Shown: positions 1 through 8,035, counted from the first letter of the stretch. The stretch is DNA of 42,906 nt from K189A clade bacterium (GCA_009886205.1 QXZU01000162.1:1-42906); one strand, 5' to 3'. Numbers and translations: made by a program. Notes: a model not told the origin generated them from the sequence alone.

Positions 1-1050
1 TAACTGTGGCTCAACCCCGGCCACGGATAAAAGGGACTCCACACAATCTCTAATTGAGGTATCTAGTGACCTAAACTCAATGCCGATCACAGACTTAATT
101 CGATCATTGCGCAACTCACAACCCGCCCAAATAGCCCTCATCTTGGCCTCGCGCGCTTGTATGTGCTCTGGAAATGGGTCGGTGACTTCCGGCGTATCGT
201 GGCCCAATTCGGGCAACAGCCGGTTGATTGAGGCGCACACGTCTTCCACGTTAATGGTATCAGTTGACCAAGCAATGTAACGGTCGCCGTTTTTAACATC
301 CACGTTTTCCAACAAGCGGATATGACATTCGGCGTCGTCGCGCACGTCTACTGTCATCCACGGTCTGTAAGCGCCATTTTGGTAGTATTTCCCCTTCAGC
401 ATCATTTCAATATTATTCTGCCATGGGCCTTTGTCTTTTTGATGGGCAGCCAAAATGGGGCCAACGTTGTCGGCTGGGCAAACACGAATACAATCCCACT
501 CACCACTGGCTTCAGCGGCGTCGGTGAACATGCGCTCCAGCTCAACTTTACCCATTGAGTAACCTTGGCCTTTAGCAGTGGTTCGCTTGGGGTTTTCTTC
601 GTCTGGGTAGCGGTCCTCGTAAAACACGGGACGGCGTTGCAGCTCGTTTAAATCGGCTTCAGAGATAATGGCCGCAATACTTGAGGTGACGATGACGCGA
701 TTGACCGTACCCGACTTATTGATGCTATCAATAACGTGTTTGCACACGCCGCGTACGTAATCCTGATCGTCATAGTCGCTAACGTGGGAGACGTGGCAAA
801 CCCCTTGGCAACCGGCAAAAGCGTCGTCAAAACAGCCGGGCTTGTCGAGGTCTGCGGAATACAATTTCAATCGCCCGGATGCGTATCCAGGCATGTTGCG
901 CAAAAAGTCAGTTTTGGCTGCGTCGTTCACATCTCTGACACAGGCGCGAACACGATAACCTTTGTCCAATAATAATTTGACCACCCAGCCGCCGATAAAA
1001 CCCGCGCCACCGGTAACTGCTACTGTACTGGCCTTTGGTATAGGTGCCAT
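1..1050 (-). CDS. Extended SDR / dihydroflavonol-4-reductase-like NAD(P)-dependent epimerase-reductase (3' end cut by window)
   Basis: The reading frame is open for all 350 codons from the ATG at 1050 to base 1, so the C-terminus lies outside the window. An N-terminal Rossmann motif TGGAGFIGG (residues 13-21) binds NAD(P). The catalytic pair is YSMGK (Tyr164, Lys168), with the upstream TSS segment (Ser123/Ser124) supplying the serine. This is the layout of the extended SDR group containing dihydroflavonol reductases, cinnamoyl-CoA reductases and 3-beta-HSD/epimerases; the substrate cannot be told from sequence. The start is supported by GGAGG and GAGG just upstream (GGAGGAGAGGACAATG). The same GAGGACAATG leader precedes the next gene on this strand at 2029, so the two may be expressed similarly. 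A soluble cytoplasmic oxidoreductase is inferred. Confidence 0.85.
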   Translation of the reverse strand, partial: MAPIPKASTVAVTGGAGFIGGWVVKLLLDKGYRVRACVRDVNDAAKTDFLRNMPGYASGRLKLYSADLDKPGCFDDAFAGCQGVCHVSHVSDYDDQDYVRGVCKHVIDSINKSGTVNRVIVTSSIAAIISEADLNELQRRPVFYEDRYPDEENPKRTTAKGQGYSMGKVELERMFTDAAEASGEWDCIRVCPADNVGPILAAHQKDKGPWQNNIEMMLKGKYYQNGAYRPWMTVDVRDDAECHIRLLENVDVKNGDRYIAWSTDTINVEDVCASINRLLPELGHDTPEVTDPFPEHIQAREAKMRAIWAGCELRNDRIKSVIGIEFRSLDTSIRDCVESLLSVAGVEPQL

Positions 1051-1153
1051 TGTCCTCTCCTCCAATTACAAAATGCTGATTCAGAGTACCCAGTACTAAA
1101 GAATAAGCGAAGTGCTAAATCTAATTGCGCAGACGTTTTACGCAAGCGTCTTA

Positions 1154-1179
1154 CGTGAGCGCCTTGCGTGAGCGCCTTG
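1154..1179 (+). repeat. 13-bp tandem duplication CGTGAGCGCCTTG
   Basis: There are two perfect adjacent copies (1154-1166, 1167-1179) in the 163-bp spacer between the SDR and crotonase genes; related CGCAAGCGTCTTA sequence precedes them. Confidence 0.92.
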
Positions 1180-1213
1180 CGCTAGGAGTCGTCGCGCCTC
1201 GCTCGGTTAACGA

Positions 1214-2029
1214 CTAGGTGCCGGAAAAATTAGCAGGTCGTTTTTCTAAAAACGCCTGAATGCCCTCTTGACGATCCTTAATCTCAATCTGCGTAATAAG
1301 CGGCGCGGCAAATGTCATAAAGTCTTCATGGCTCATTGTTTCACCGGTGTATATCTGACGCTTCATTAAGCCAATGGCTTTGGTAGGTGCCTGGGCAAGG
1401 CGCTGTGTTAGCGCGTTTAAGGTCTGGGCGAATTCATCCTCACTGGCCACTTTGGTGACCATGCCCCACGCTTTCGCGGTTTCACCGTCAATGGCCTCGC
1501 CCAGAATCAGAAACTCCAATGCGCGTGCACTGCCAATGGCGCGGGTTTGTAGCCACGCGCAGCCGGTCACAGCGTGCATGCCGCGATCAATAACCCGTTG
1601 GTCTTGGAGTCGGGCATTGTCAGTCACTAGGCGAAAATCACAGGCCATGGCGAGGTCTAAGCCCACGCCCAAGGCAAAGCCATGGATTGCCGCAATGGTG
1701 GGTTTACTCATGCCGCGCAGACAGTGCTGGATGCCCGCGTGGGTAACGGGGCTGCTGGGCATAAACGGAAAGTCTCCGGGCAAAGGCCCCATACCGCGTA
1801 AATTATCTCCGGGACAAAAGCCCTTTTCAGAGCCTTGTAGAACAACGACCCGCACTTCGTCATGACGCGCACACCATTCCAGCAAGTAAATGAGTTCGGC
1901 GAGCATTACAGTTGATATCGCATTGCGCAGATCGGGCTTGTGCAGCGTTAGCGTGGCAACACCGTCCATAAAGTTAAATTGCGTCTCAGTTAACGATGTC
2001 GCGTCAAAATCTATCGCAAATGTTGTCAT
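1214..2029 (-). CDS. Enoyl-CoA hydratase/isomerase (crotonase) family protein, atypical active site
   Basis: This is a crotonase fold protein of 271 residues. The oxyanion-hole segments are visible at GFCPGDNL (70-77) and HGFALGVGLDLAMACD (116-131), followed by the usual C-terminal helices. Crotonase-superfamily enzymes act on acyl-CoA thioesters. The two catalytic glutamates of true hydratases are not there: the first is Asp125 in GLDLA, and the second position is occupied by Arg145 (LQDQRV instead of the usual GQPE). An isomerase, hydrolase or other crotonase activity is therefore as likely as hydration. I chose the ATG at 2029 because it has an AGGAGG ribosome site; an in-frame ATG at 2062 would add 11 residues (KAHNKRRAR...). 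It is divergent from the selenoprotein gene starting at 2079. Confidence 0.85.
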   Translation of the reverse strand: MTTFAIDFDATSLTETQFNFMDGVATLTLHKPDLRNAISTVMLAELIYLLEWCARHDEVRVVVLQGSEKGFCPGDNLRGMGPLPGDFPFMPSSPVTHAGIQHCLRGMSKPTIAAIHGFALGVGLDLAMACDFRLVTDNARLQDQRVIDRGMHAVTGCAWLQTRAIGSARALEFLILGEAIDGETAKAWGMVTKVASEDEFAQTLNALTQRLAQAPTKAIGLMKRQIYTGETMSHEDFMTFAAPLITQIEIKDRQEGIQAFLEKRPANFSGT

Positions 2030-2078
2030 TGTCCTCGCCCTCCTCTTATTATGAGCCTTCACATCATAGGATAAAGAA

Positions 2079-2420
2079 ATGGCAAAGAAAGTAGATTGGT
2101 ATTATTTTCGCAGCGGCTGAACCAGCTGTACCCGAGCATCCAAGTTTTTGGAAGCAAGTAACATAACAATAGCAACCACTGTGCCTGCGAGCCGCAAGCT
2201 ACAGCGGGAAGACGCCCAAGCGCTGCTGGCAAAAGCAAGCAAGATGATTGTGGCAAAGGGTAAAAAAGTAGTTGAGTTCAAAGGCGGAAAAGCAGCCACG
2301 GACGAGGCAGTAGACGCCATGTTGGGCAGCACAGGCAACCTGCGCGCACCCACCAGTGTGGTAGGTAAAACACTCTTGATCGGCTTCAATGAAGACGCCT
2401 TTAATGGTGTCTTTAGCTAA
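2079..2420 (+). CDS. Selenocysteine-containing ArsC/Spx-like thioredoxin-fold protein (in-frame UGA at codon 14, UxxC motif)
   Basis: ATG at 2079 has AGGA (2068-2071) seven bases upstream. Translation begins MAKKVDWYYFRSG, meets TGA at 2118-2120, and continues in frame T-S-C-T-R-A-S-K-F-L to a TAA at 2418-2420, giving 113 residues. The N-terminal beta strand, the redox position followed by xxC (Cys17), the AKGKKVVEF segment and the cis-proline loop GNLRAPT then GKTLLIGFNE are typical of the small ArsC-related family. Relatives of this kind, as I recall them, carry Cys-x-x-Cys where this gene has TGA-x-x-Cys, so residue 14 is most probably selenocysteine. A SECIS-like hairpin follows, and selD is present at 9609-11810. 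Role: inferred thiol/selenol redox reductase; arsenate reduction is not supported because the ArsC HxxxCxxxR-type site is absent. The alternative is a simple nonsense mutation in a CxxC gene. Confidence 0.82.
2118..2155 (+). promoter_or_regulatory. Sec UGA codon and candidate bacterial SECIS element
   Basis: The TGA is at 2118-2120. A hairpin forms at 2136-2155: GC, an A·A mismatch, TCCAA, loop GTTT (2144-2147), TTGGA, GC. The upper stem is five perfect base pairs. There are 23 bases between the UGA and the loop, and the loop begins with G. The published bSECIS model asks for roughly 16-37 bases and a G in the first two loop positions, so this fits. A competing small GCTG/CAGC pairing spans the UGA itself. 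SelB binding is inferred, not shown. Confidence 0.65.
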
Positions 2421-2442
2421 GTAGCTCCACTAAGTAGCTTCA
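2417..2442 (+). repeat. 13-bp tandem duplication at the selenoprotein stop codon
   Basis: CTAAGTAGCTCCA (2417-2429) is followed directly by CTAAGTAGCTTCA (2430-2442), with one mismatch. The first copy includes the TAA stop. It is one of many spacer repeats in this window. Confidence 0.85.
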
Positions 2443-2455
2443 CTACTTGTCGCGC

Positions 2456-2477
2456 ATAGCCGCCATTCGGTGGCTAT
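2456..2477 (+). terminator. Possible terminator hairpin after the selenoprotein gene
   Basis: ATAGCCGCC, loop ATTC, GGTGGCTAT forms a 9-bp stem (one G·T pair). It is followed by TCCTTCCC, which is not a clean T run, so intrinsic termination is only plausible. Confidence 0.4.
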
Positions 2478-2593
2478 TCCTTCCCTATTAAACAACCCAG
2501 CTGAAATTTTTCTAGCCTTCTTCTGTCTGAACTTATCCATTAGAGGCAGTCTAGAAAAACATATAGCTTAAGCCGAAAAATTTAGGACACCAT

Positions 2594-3247
2594 ATGAAAG
2601 TTAGCGAAGCCGTTGTAGCGCGAAGATCAATCCGCTCTTTTCTGGACACGCCAGTATCTGATGAACAAATATCTCAACTGTTAGAAAAAGCCGCACGCGC
2701 GCCCTCAGGGGGCAATGTACAACCTTGGCGGGTGTTCGTGATTAATGGCTCGACCATGCCAAAGTTCCACCAGTTCTTGGCTGACACTGATCCTAGAGAA
2801 ACCCCAGCTTACGAAATTTATCCAAAGGAACTGCCCTCCCCCTACCGAGATTCCAGATTCAAAGTGGGCGAAGACATGTACAAACTGCTGAACATCCCGC
2901 GAGACGACAAACCCAGCCGCTTTGCACACTTGGCGAGAAACTTTAAGTTTTTCGATGCACCTGCCGCTTTCTTCTGCTTTATAGACAAAACCATGGGGCC
3001 ACCACAATGGTCAGACCTAGGCATGTTTTTACAAACATTTATGCTGTTGGCGCAGGAAGAAGGACTAGACACATGCGCGCAAGAAGCCTGGGCAAACAGA
3101 TCACAAGCGGTAGCAAGCTTTGTAGGCGCAGAAGACAACTTAATGCTTTTTTGTGGCATGGCCATTGGATATAAAAACCCAGAGGCAGATGTGAACAGTC
3201 TGGTTTCAGACCGAGCGCCGCTGGAGACTTGGGCAAAGTTTGTTTAA
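2594..3247 (+). CDS. Nitroreductase family FMN oxidoreductase
   Basis: 217 residues with the nitroreductase signature: ARRSIRSF at residues 9-16 (FMN phosphate contacts), AARAPSGGNVQPWRV around residues 33-47, and the C-terminal GMAIGYKNPEADVN motif. Members are usually homodimeric cytoplasmic flavoproteins that use NAD(P)H to reduce quinones, nitroaromatics or enones; the natural substrate here is unknown. Start ATG at 2594 follows AGGA at a short distance. It is a single gene, converging on the PhoD gene, with a 45-bp spacer holding an imperfect GGGGC/GCCCC hairpin (3264-3286) without a T run. Confidence 0.9.
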   Translation: MKVSEAVVARRSIRSFLDTPVSDEQISQLLEKAARAPSGGNVQPWRVFVINGSTMPKFHQFLADTDPRETPAYEIYPKELPSPYRDSRFKVGEDMYKLLNIPRDDKPSRFAHLARNFKFFDAPAAFFCFIDKTMGPPQWSDLGMFLQTFMLLAQEEGLDTCAQEAWANRSQAVASFVGAEDNLMLFCGMAIGYKNPEADVNSLVSDRAPLETWAKFV

Positions 3248-3292
3248 TGAGCCAATCTTCTTCGGGGCCTGACTCGCTCAAGCCCCAGCAAC

Positions 3293-5149
3293 TTAACCGT
3301 TGCGGAACTTCCGCTGCCCTGCCTCGCACACATGTACTTGAGAACTTGTAACGTTAAAGTCGCGCTGCAAAATTGTATCGACGAAATGCCATTGATTAGT
3401 CATCTGCGAGGGTGTCAAAGTCACTTCTGCCCAGCCTCGGTGGGCGGTGTCTAAATCTACCAATTCGGTGCTGGCCTGCTTAAACGCTGCGGCTAATTTT
3501 TCTGGTGTTGTTGCTGAATTAGATTCCATGCCAGGACTAGAAATACCCGGCGTACCTATTTCTATACCCACCGCACGTCCATTATCGTCAGCTAGATTAA
3601 AGGCCCAAGCGTTGTGGGTGTCTCCGGCTAACACAATTGGGTTGCTGGCATGACTGATTAGCTGCTCAAACACACGTTGACGGCTGGCTGGATAGCCATC
3701 CCACGCGTCTAAATTGAAGGGCAACCCTAGTTTTTCTAAGCTTTGTAAGCGCCGCACAAAATCAACGTACTCTTTGGGCTTACCCTCCAGATCTAGCGTC
3801 AAATTAGGAATGCCGGTTCGCCCCATGAGCACTTGCTGACCAATAATCTGCCACTTAGAACCTCTCACCTGACCTGCTTTAAGCTCATCGGCTAACCAAT
3901 CTTCCTGATCAAAGCCTAAAATAGTGCGCTGAGGGTTATCGAGTTTTTCGCGTCTAAAAGCCGCGGCATCGGGCAAGTAAGCCCAACCTTTGGGCAATGC
4001 CTTGGGGTCTAAATCAGCAATTTTCGCGTAGTCGGTGACGGCTATTGGTTTACCACTAGACAGGTCGAATGGCAGTAATAGTTGCTGGGACTGCCCGTCT
4101 TCTAATAGCGCTGCCTGCGCAGAGGAAATAATTTTTGGCGCGTTTTGGTTACGTACATCAAAGATTATCGTCTGATAAGTTAGGTCTTTTGCGTACTCCA
4201 GTCCGCGGTCGCGGCCGTGCAGCCGCGTATCTAACATGTGCAGGTCCGCTAATTCGCCAATTTGAAACGAGCGGTAAATTGGCGCTTGGTCACCATTGAC
4301 TGTGGTTCTGATAGGCATCCATTCGTGATACGCCTGCCGCGCAGCGCGTATGCGCTGATGGAAGTCGCCCTCGCCTTCATTGTGATTCTCGGCGCCGTCT
4401 TTCCAAGTGTTATTAGTCAGCTCATGGTCATCCCAAACACAGATAAAGGGGTGGCGTTGATGTACCGCCATTAAATCTGGGTCAGTACGATAGAGCCCAT
4501 AGCGCATACGGTAATCTTCCAATTTGAGTATCTCGCTGGTGGGTTCAACATGCCGACCCAACTGCTCTAGCGCGACCTTGCTCGCGTAGCGCCCTTCTGC
4601 GTACTCGTAAATATAATCACCCAGATGCAGCACCAGATCTAAATCGCTGTCTGCCATGTGCTTGTAGGCGTTGAAATAACCTTGCGGATAATTTGAGCAG
4701 GAGGCTACGCCAATTTTATATTCACTCACCTTGCCCAGTGGCAGGGTTTTAGTTCTGCCTGTAGGGCTACTTTTGCCCGCGACAATAAATCGATAAAAGA
4801 AACTGCCATTAGCTGGCAACCCCGTAGCGTCAACCTTAAGTGTATAGTCAGTCGCCTTGGATGCTGTAGCGGTGCCCGAGCTGACTACTTCGGTGAAGTC
4901 GGCATCATTCGCTACTTGCCAGATAGCCTCAACGGTACTGTGATCGCCGGAGCCGGGGATAACTCTAGTCCATAAAATTACCCGGTCTGATAAGGGGTCT
5001 CCACTGGCCACGCCATGCGTAAAATGCGCAGGCTCCGCCGCTTGCACAGAAAATCCGCGCAACGCCAAAACGCCCAACGTTGCTCCTACACCTTGAATGA
5101 CGCTCCTGCGCTTTATCGGACGATTGATGGATAGGCTCATCTTCTGCAC
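3293..5149 (-). CDS. phoD: PhoD-like alkaline phosphatase/phosphodiesterase, Tat-exported
   Basis: 618 residues. The N-terminus carries a twin-arginine signal, KRRSVIQGVG (Arg14-Arg15), a hydrophobic stretch and a likely cleavage after VQA (residue 37), so export in folded form to the periplasm is expected. The mature protein starts with the PhoD N-domain (HFTHGVASGDP, VILWTRV). Metallophosphatase motifs follow: LHLGDYIYEY, CVWDDHELTNN and VLAGDTHNAW, which supply the Asp/His/Asn ligands for Fe/Ca in PhoD. The family hydrolyses phosphomonoesters and diesters to scavenge phosphate. No Pho box was recognised upstream. An ATG at 5140 (codon 4) is an alternative start. Confidence 0.93.
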   Translation of the reverse strand: MQKMSLSINRPIKRRSVIQGVGATLGVLALRGFSVQAAEPAHFTHGVASGDPLSDRVILWTRVIPGSGDHSTVEAIWQVANDADFTEVVSSGTATASKATDYTLKVDATGLPANGSFFYRFIVAGKSSPTGRTKTLPLGKVSEYKIGVASCSNYPQGYFNAYKHMADSDLDLVLHLGDYIYEYAEGRYASKVALEQLGRHVEPTSEILKLEDYRMRYGLYRTDPDLMAVHQRHPFICVWDDHELTNNTWKDGAENHNEGEGDFHQRIRAARQAYHEWMPIRTTVNGDQAPIYRSFQIGELADLHMLDTRLHGRDRGLEYAKDLTYQTIIFDVRNQNAPKIISSAQAALLEDGQSQQLLLPFDLSSGKPIAVTDYAKIADLDPKALPKGWAYLPDAAAFRREKLDNPQRTILGFDQEDWLADELKAGQVRGSKWQIIGQQVLMGRTGIPNLTLDLEGKPKEYVDFVRRLQSLEKLGLPFNLDAWDGYPASRQRVFEQLISHASNPIVLAGDTHNAWAFNLADDNGRAVGIEIGTPGISSPGMESNSATTPEKLAAAFKQASTELVDLDTAHRGWAEVTLTPSQMTNQWHFVDTILQRDFNVTSSQVHVCEAGQRKFRNG

Positions 5150-5267
5150 TCCAGTTGACTGATAAAACAGTACGCTACTGCAAAATGCGCTTGCTGCCTA
5201 TAGATACCCTTAGCTACCGATAGCTTCCGAGAATTTTATGCCCCCGACGAAACCGTCAAAGTTGGTC

Positions 5268-6614
5268 TCATAGCCCGCTAAGCGTTCTATCTGCACTGAG
5301 GTTTTGGCCCAGTTCCATTACTGACAAAAAGTTTGGAATTTGCTTGCCCATCTGGAAAAAGCCCTTGCTCGCATGGGGCCAGACCAACCGGTCGTAGTCG
5401 CGCATGAAGGCAGTTAAACGGATGCCTTTAGCCGCCAACTTAGGCGCTAGGTTGCGAAGACGCATTTGCGTGGGTCCAGACGGCGCGTAGGGGTGGAACA
5501 ACTGCTCAACTTTTTGCTCTACAGCCCAAGCAACAATTTCTTCTTCGCTCATAGCTTGTTCCACAACGTGGGCGCTCGTTTCTTCCGCAAGGCGTTGCAA
5601 AGTATCTTCTATAGCGCTGGCGCTGAATTGTCTAACGAGTTCGTTAGTTGGTGCAATGGGGCTTCGCGGCGACGCGGACAACGCGGCTATTGTTGACGGC
5701 TGAAAGGGTATCTGTGTACTCAAATCGTCTTCAGTCACCAGCAGCGCTGAGACAGTGTTTTCCCCAAGTAAACAACTCATGGGTTTTGGCCACTCGATTG
5801 GTGTATTTTGCAACGCACCAGGCGAAAGATTTTCTTGTTGGGGTTGCGTGGTAGTAGCGAGTCGTTTAAGGCCCAGGGAATGATCGCACGGGTCTGTAAA
5901 TCGCTCGCTAGAGCACTTTCGAATATTGCTCGCTGTGGCTAAATACGTTTTGTTTTTGGTGTGCAGTCCTGCAACCCATCGCCACGCCAACGTGTTCGAT
6001 GCGGCATCACCGTCTAGAAGGTTACGCAAGAAAAAATCTGCGCCTAGTTCCCAGGGCAGGTGTAGCGTAAAAATCCACACACTGGCAAACCACATGCGCG
6101 CGTGATTGTGCAGGTATCCTGTCGTTAGGAGCTCCTTCACCCAATCGTTAAACGGCGTGATATCTGTCTTGCCTATCGTCGCCAACTCATAGGTTTTCCA
6201 ACGCCTGGGATCTTTCTGCACACTGGTGAGGTTCCACGAAAGGTTCTGCTGATATTCCGGCCAGAGCATGCCCCTGTGTTCAAGCCAGCCTTTCCAATAG
6301 CTGCGCCAAAAGACTTCTTGAACAAATTTGAACGCATCACTCTCGCTGTGCTCTGCTAAGACAGCGGCTAAAACCTCTTCCTCGGTAATGAGCCGGTGGC
6401 GAATGTAAGGTGACAGGTTAGACACGTTTGAGTGCTTGCCCAGGCCATGGTCAAGGTTACGAGTGGCTTGGTATGCCCTGCCAGCGCGTGGCATAAATTC
6501 CTCTAGCTTTCTTAGACCCTCAGAACGGCTGGCAATAACTTCGAAAGATTCGTCACCGTAGTCCGAAGCACTGCTGCCACCTGACCCGTATCCCTGCTGT
6601 AACTGAATATCCAT
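5268..6614 (-). CDS. Photolyase/cryptochrome-like FAD-binding protein with an apparently circularly permuted domain order
   Basis: 448 residues. Residues about 60-245 match the FAD-binding helical domain of photolyases and cryptochromes: KFVQEVFWRSYWKGWLE (96-112), TGYLHNHARMWFAS (165-178), DGDAASNTLAWRWVAG (201-216) and NKTYLA. The alpha/beta antenna domain that normally comes first is absent. Instead, after a Pro/Ser/Thr-rich linker (about 250-285), residues 285-430 look like that domain (VVEQAMSEEEIVAWAVEQ, LRNLAPKLAAKGIRL, VWPHASKGFFQMGKQIP). I infer a swapped order. DNA repair or light sensing is likely but unproven. ATG at 6614 is preceded by AAAGG eight bases away. I recall similar FAD-first proteins in other proteobacteria. 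Confidence 0.75.
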   Translation of the reverse strand: MDIQLQQGYGSGGSSASDYGDESFEVIASRSEGLRKLEEFMPRAGRAYQATRNLDHGLGKHSNVSNLSPYIRHRLITEEEVLAAVLAEHSESDAFKFVQEVFWRSYWKGWLEHRGMLWPEYQQNLSWNLTSVQKDPRRWKTYELATIGKTDITPFNDWVKELLTTGYLHNHARMWFASVWIFTLHLPWELGADFFLRNLLDGDAASNTLAWRWVAGLHTKNKTYLATASNIRKCSSERFTDPCDHSLGLKRLATTTQPQQENLSPGALQNTPIEWPKPMSCLLGENTVSALLVTEDDLSTQIPFQPSTIAALSASPRSPIAPTNELVRQFSASAIEDTLQRLAEETSAHVVEQAMSEEEIVAWAVEQKVEQLFHPYAPSGPTQMRLRNLAPKLAAKGIRLTAFMRDYDRLVWPHASKGFFQMGKQIPNFLSVMELGQNLSADRTLSGL

Positions 6615-6978
6615 ATTTCTAACCTTTATTTTTCGTCAGCTTTTAGTAATCGGCCTCCATCCACGCATTCTTACTCTTGGGAGAGAGGAAACTCGGAGCA
6701 TGGTGTCTTGAGCCGCGACTGCATGCTATCCGCCCGTCGGCATATTGAATAGCTTTCGTCTAAGTAGATATGAGACAAATGCTAACCTTTTCGGTTTTTT
6801 GGCGTTTTTTGATTCAAAACGGCAAAGCTGTAGAGATGTTGGTTAAGTTTAGCGTTACAGTAAGGCTTTGGTAGAGACGAGCGCTTTCCTCTTTGAGGGC
6901 GCTTGGTTAGGCAAGTGCGCTTAAAAAGTGCGATTACAAAAGCGATTAAAAAGTGCTTTCAACAAGGATGACATTGAT
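6615..6978. other. Intergenic, divergent promoter region; no gene seen
   Basis: This 364-bp gap lies between the divergent photolyase-like gene and the small protein at 6979, so it should hold promoters for both. I see no convincing coding frame, operator or RNA. An open frame from GTG 6928 reads into the next gene but has no ribosome site. The visible structure is an AGCGC/GCGCT inverted repeat near 6880-6905 and a direct repeat of TTAAAAAGTGC. Confidence 0.6.
6921..6956 (+). repeat. Direct repeat TTAAAAAGTGC, 25-bp period
   Basis: TTAAAAAGTGC occurs at 6921-6931 and again at 6946-6956, each preceded by GCGC or GCGA. It lies just upstream of the start at 6979. Confidence 0.8.
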
Positions 6979-7308
6979 ATGCAACACGAAAATTGGATAT
7001 GGGAACCCAGCGAAGGCGGGCAGGTTGACGAAAAAACACTGGACCTGAGGCCCGTGGATCCTGTCGCTTACAAAATGAAAGACATTTGGGGTTACGATCA
7101 AGACCAGTTTCCCATCGAACCTTTCGATATTGAAGTGCGTATCACAGCGCCGACCGTCAGAGACGGCTTAAATTTGTTCGAGAAAGCAGTGAAGGAATAT
7201 ATGTTGGAACATTTCGAGGGCTACACCCGCCATCAATATGTTGAGCGGCTCGATTGGAGTGACGAGTTTTCTGAACTAAAAACCTGCGAAATTATCATGA
7301 GTACCTAG
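6979..7308 (+). CDS. Hypothetical protein, 109 residues
   Basis: I do not recognise the family. The protein is acidic, soluble and aromatic-rich: MQHENWIWEPSEGG at the start, PFDIEVRITAPTVRDGLNLF in the middle, then an amphipathic helix and HFEGYTRHQYVERLDW. No membrane segment, signal or cofactor motif is visible. The ATG at 6979 has AAGGA about ten bases upstream and begins the conserved-looking part; an upstream GTG at 6928 would add a basic 17-residue leader without a ribosome site. It stands alone, converging with the gene at 7425-7859. Confidence 0.7.
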   Translation: MQHENWIWEPSEGGQVDEKTLDLRPVDPVAYKMKDIWGYDQDQFPIEPFDIEVRITAPTVRDGLNLFEKAVKEYMLEHFEGYTRHQYVERLDWSDEFSELKTCEIIMST

Positions 7309-7424
7309 TATCCGCGCGCCAAGGTACGCATTGCACCCGTGAGCGCGATACTCTTTTCGACCTCTTCGCCCTCTTGGCCCTCGTCGATCTCAGTGCAACA
7401 GCCTTGTGCAGGGATAGGCGTGTG

Positions 7425-7859
7425 CTAAAACGCGATTTCGATCAGCACGTGGTTAGGCGCAGCGACTTGAATATGATCGTCGTTAGGCTGGCCGTTGCTG
7501 ACGGCTACTTTCGCGAAATAGGCGCTGGCGCGGCTGTTACGACAGAATTTCTCTAATGCTGTGGCGATTTTGCCAACATCCTCGGCTTCTACTGTGGCGT
7601 TTGCTGAGAGGCGTTTGCCTGCCAACTGAATCTCTACTTGCTGTCCCAGCCGTAAGTTTTTCCACCATAAACCGCCCGACTCTGTCATACAAATAATGCC
7701 ACTTTTGGTCTTCAGGTAGCTCACGGGGATTGTGTACATTTTGCCTGAACGAACACCCTTAATTTTGAGCACAACAATATTGTGACTGAACAAAAAATGC
7801 AGGGGCGTACTTGCTAGGAAGATCACCAAAGGATTAAACAGCGAGAGCATAGATTTCAT
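7425..7859 (-). CDS. Nitroreductase/quinone reductase-like (DUF385, split-barrel) family protein
   Basis: 144 residues. The segment VVLKIKGVRSGKMYTIPVSYL (starting near residue 29), then GIICMTESGGLWWKNLRLG and VEIQLAGKRLSANA, follows the split-barrel pattern of the deazaflavin-dependent nitroreductase family: a RSGKxYTxPV strand, a SxGGxxWxxNL loop and a QVxVxxxG strand. Actinobacterial members use F420; proteobacterial members of this type have undefined cofactors. The hydrophobic N-terminus (LFNPLVIFLASTPLHFLF) could contact membrane. No good ribosome site precedes ATG 7859; ATG 7850 is an alternative. Confidence 0.65.
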   Translation of the reverse strand: MKSMLSLFNPLVIFLASTPLHFLFSHNIVVLKIKGVRSGKMYTIPVSYLKTKSGIICMTESGGLWWKNLRLGQQVEIQLAGKRLSANATVEAEDVGKIATALEKFCRNSRASAYFAKVAVSNGQPNDDHIQVAAPNHVLIEIAF

Positions 7860-8013
7860 AACGGCGCCCCAGATTAGAGTTCAATTAAAGGGCTCGATAC
7901 AAGCCCGGTGAGCGCATCCTACGACTTCATCACACGCAAAAACAGCAACTTCAGTGAGACTTTTCTCAACTCGTTCTCGCCCCCTCCTCAACCGCCCTTC
8001 AATCTCTCTTCAA

Positions 8014-8035
8014 CCTCGCTTCTACCTCGCTTCTA
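8014..8035 (+). repeat. 11-bp tandem duplication CCTCGCTTCTA
   Basis: There are two perfect adjacent copies (8014-8024, 8025-8035), inside a pyrimidine-rich spacer upstream of the small gene at 8099. Confidence 0.9.

Noticed and set aside
1374-1865. Open frame of 163 codons opposite the crotonase-like gene
   Set aside because: No family resemblance, low-complexity composition, and the opposite strand has a clear conserved protein.
2118-2120. In-frame TGA as a plain nonsense mutation or pseudogene
   Set aside because: Considered. Both flanks keep the family pattern, TGA falls exactly at the redox cysteine, a SECIS-like hairpin follows and selD is present. Not fully excluded without reads.
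3264-3286. Terminator between nitroreductase and phoD
   Set aside because: The hairpin is imperfect with a short outer stem and no T run on either strand, so it was not listed as a feature.
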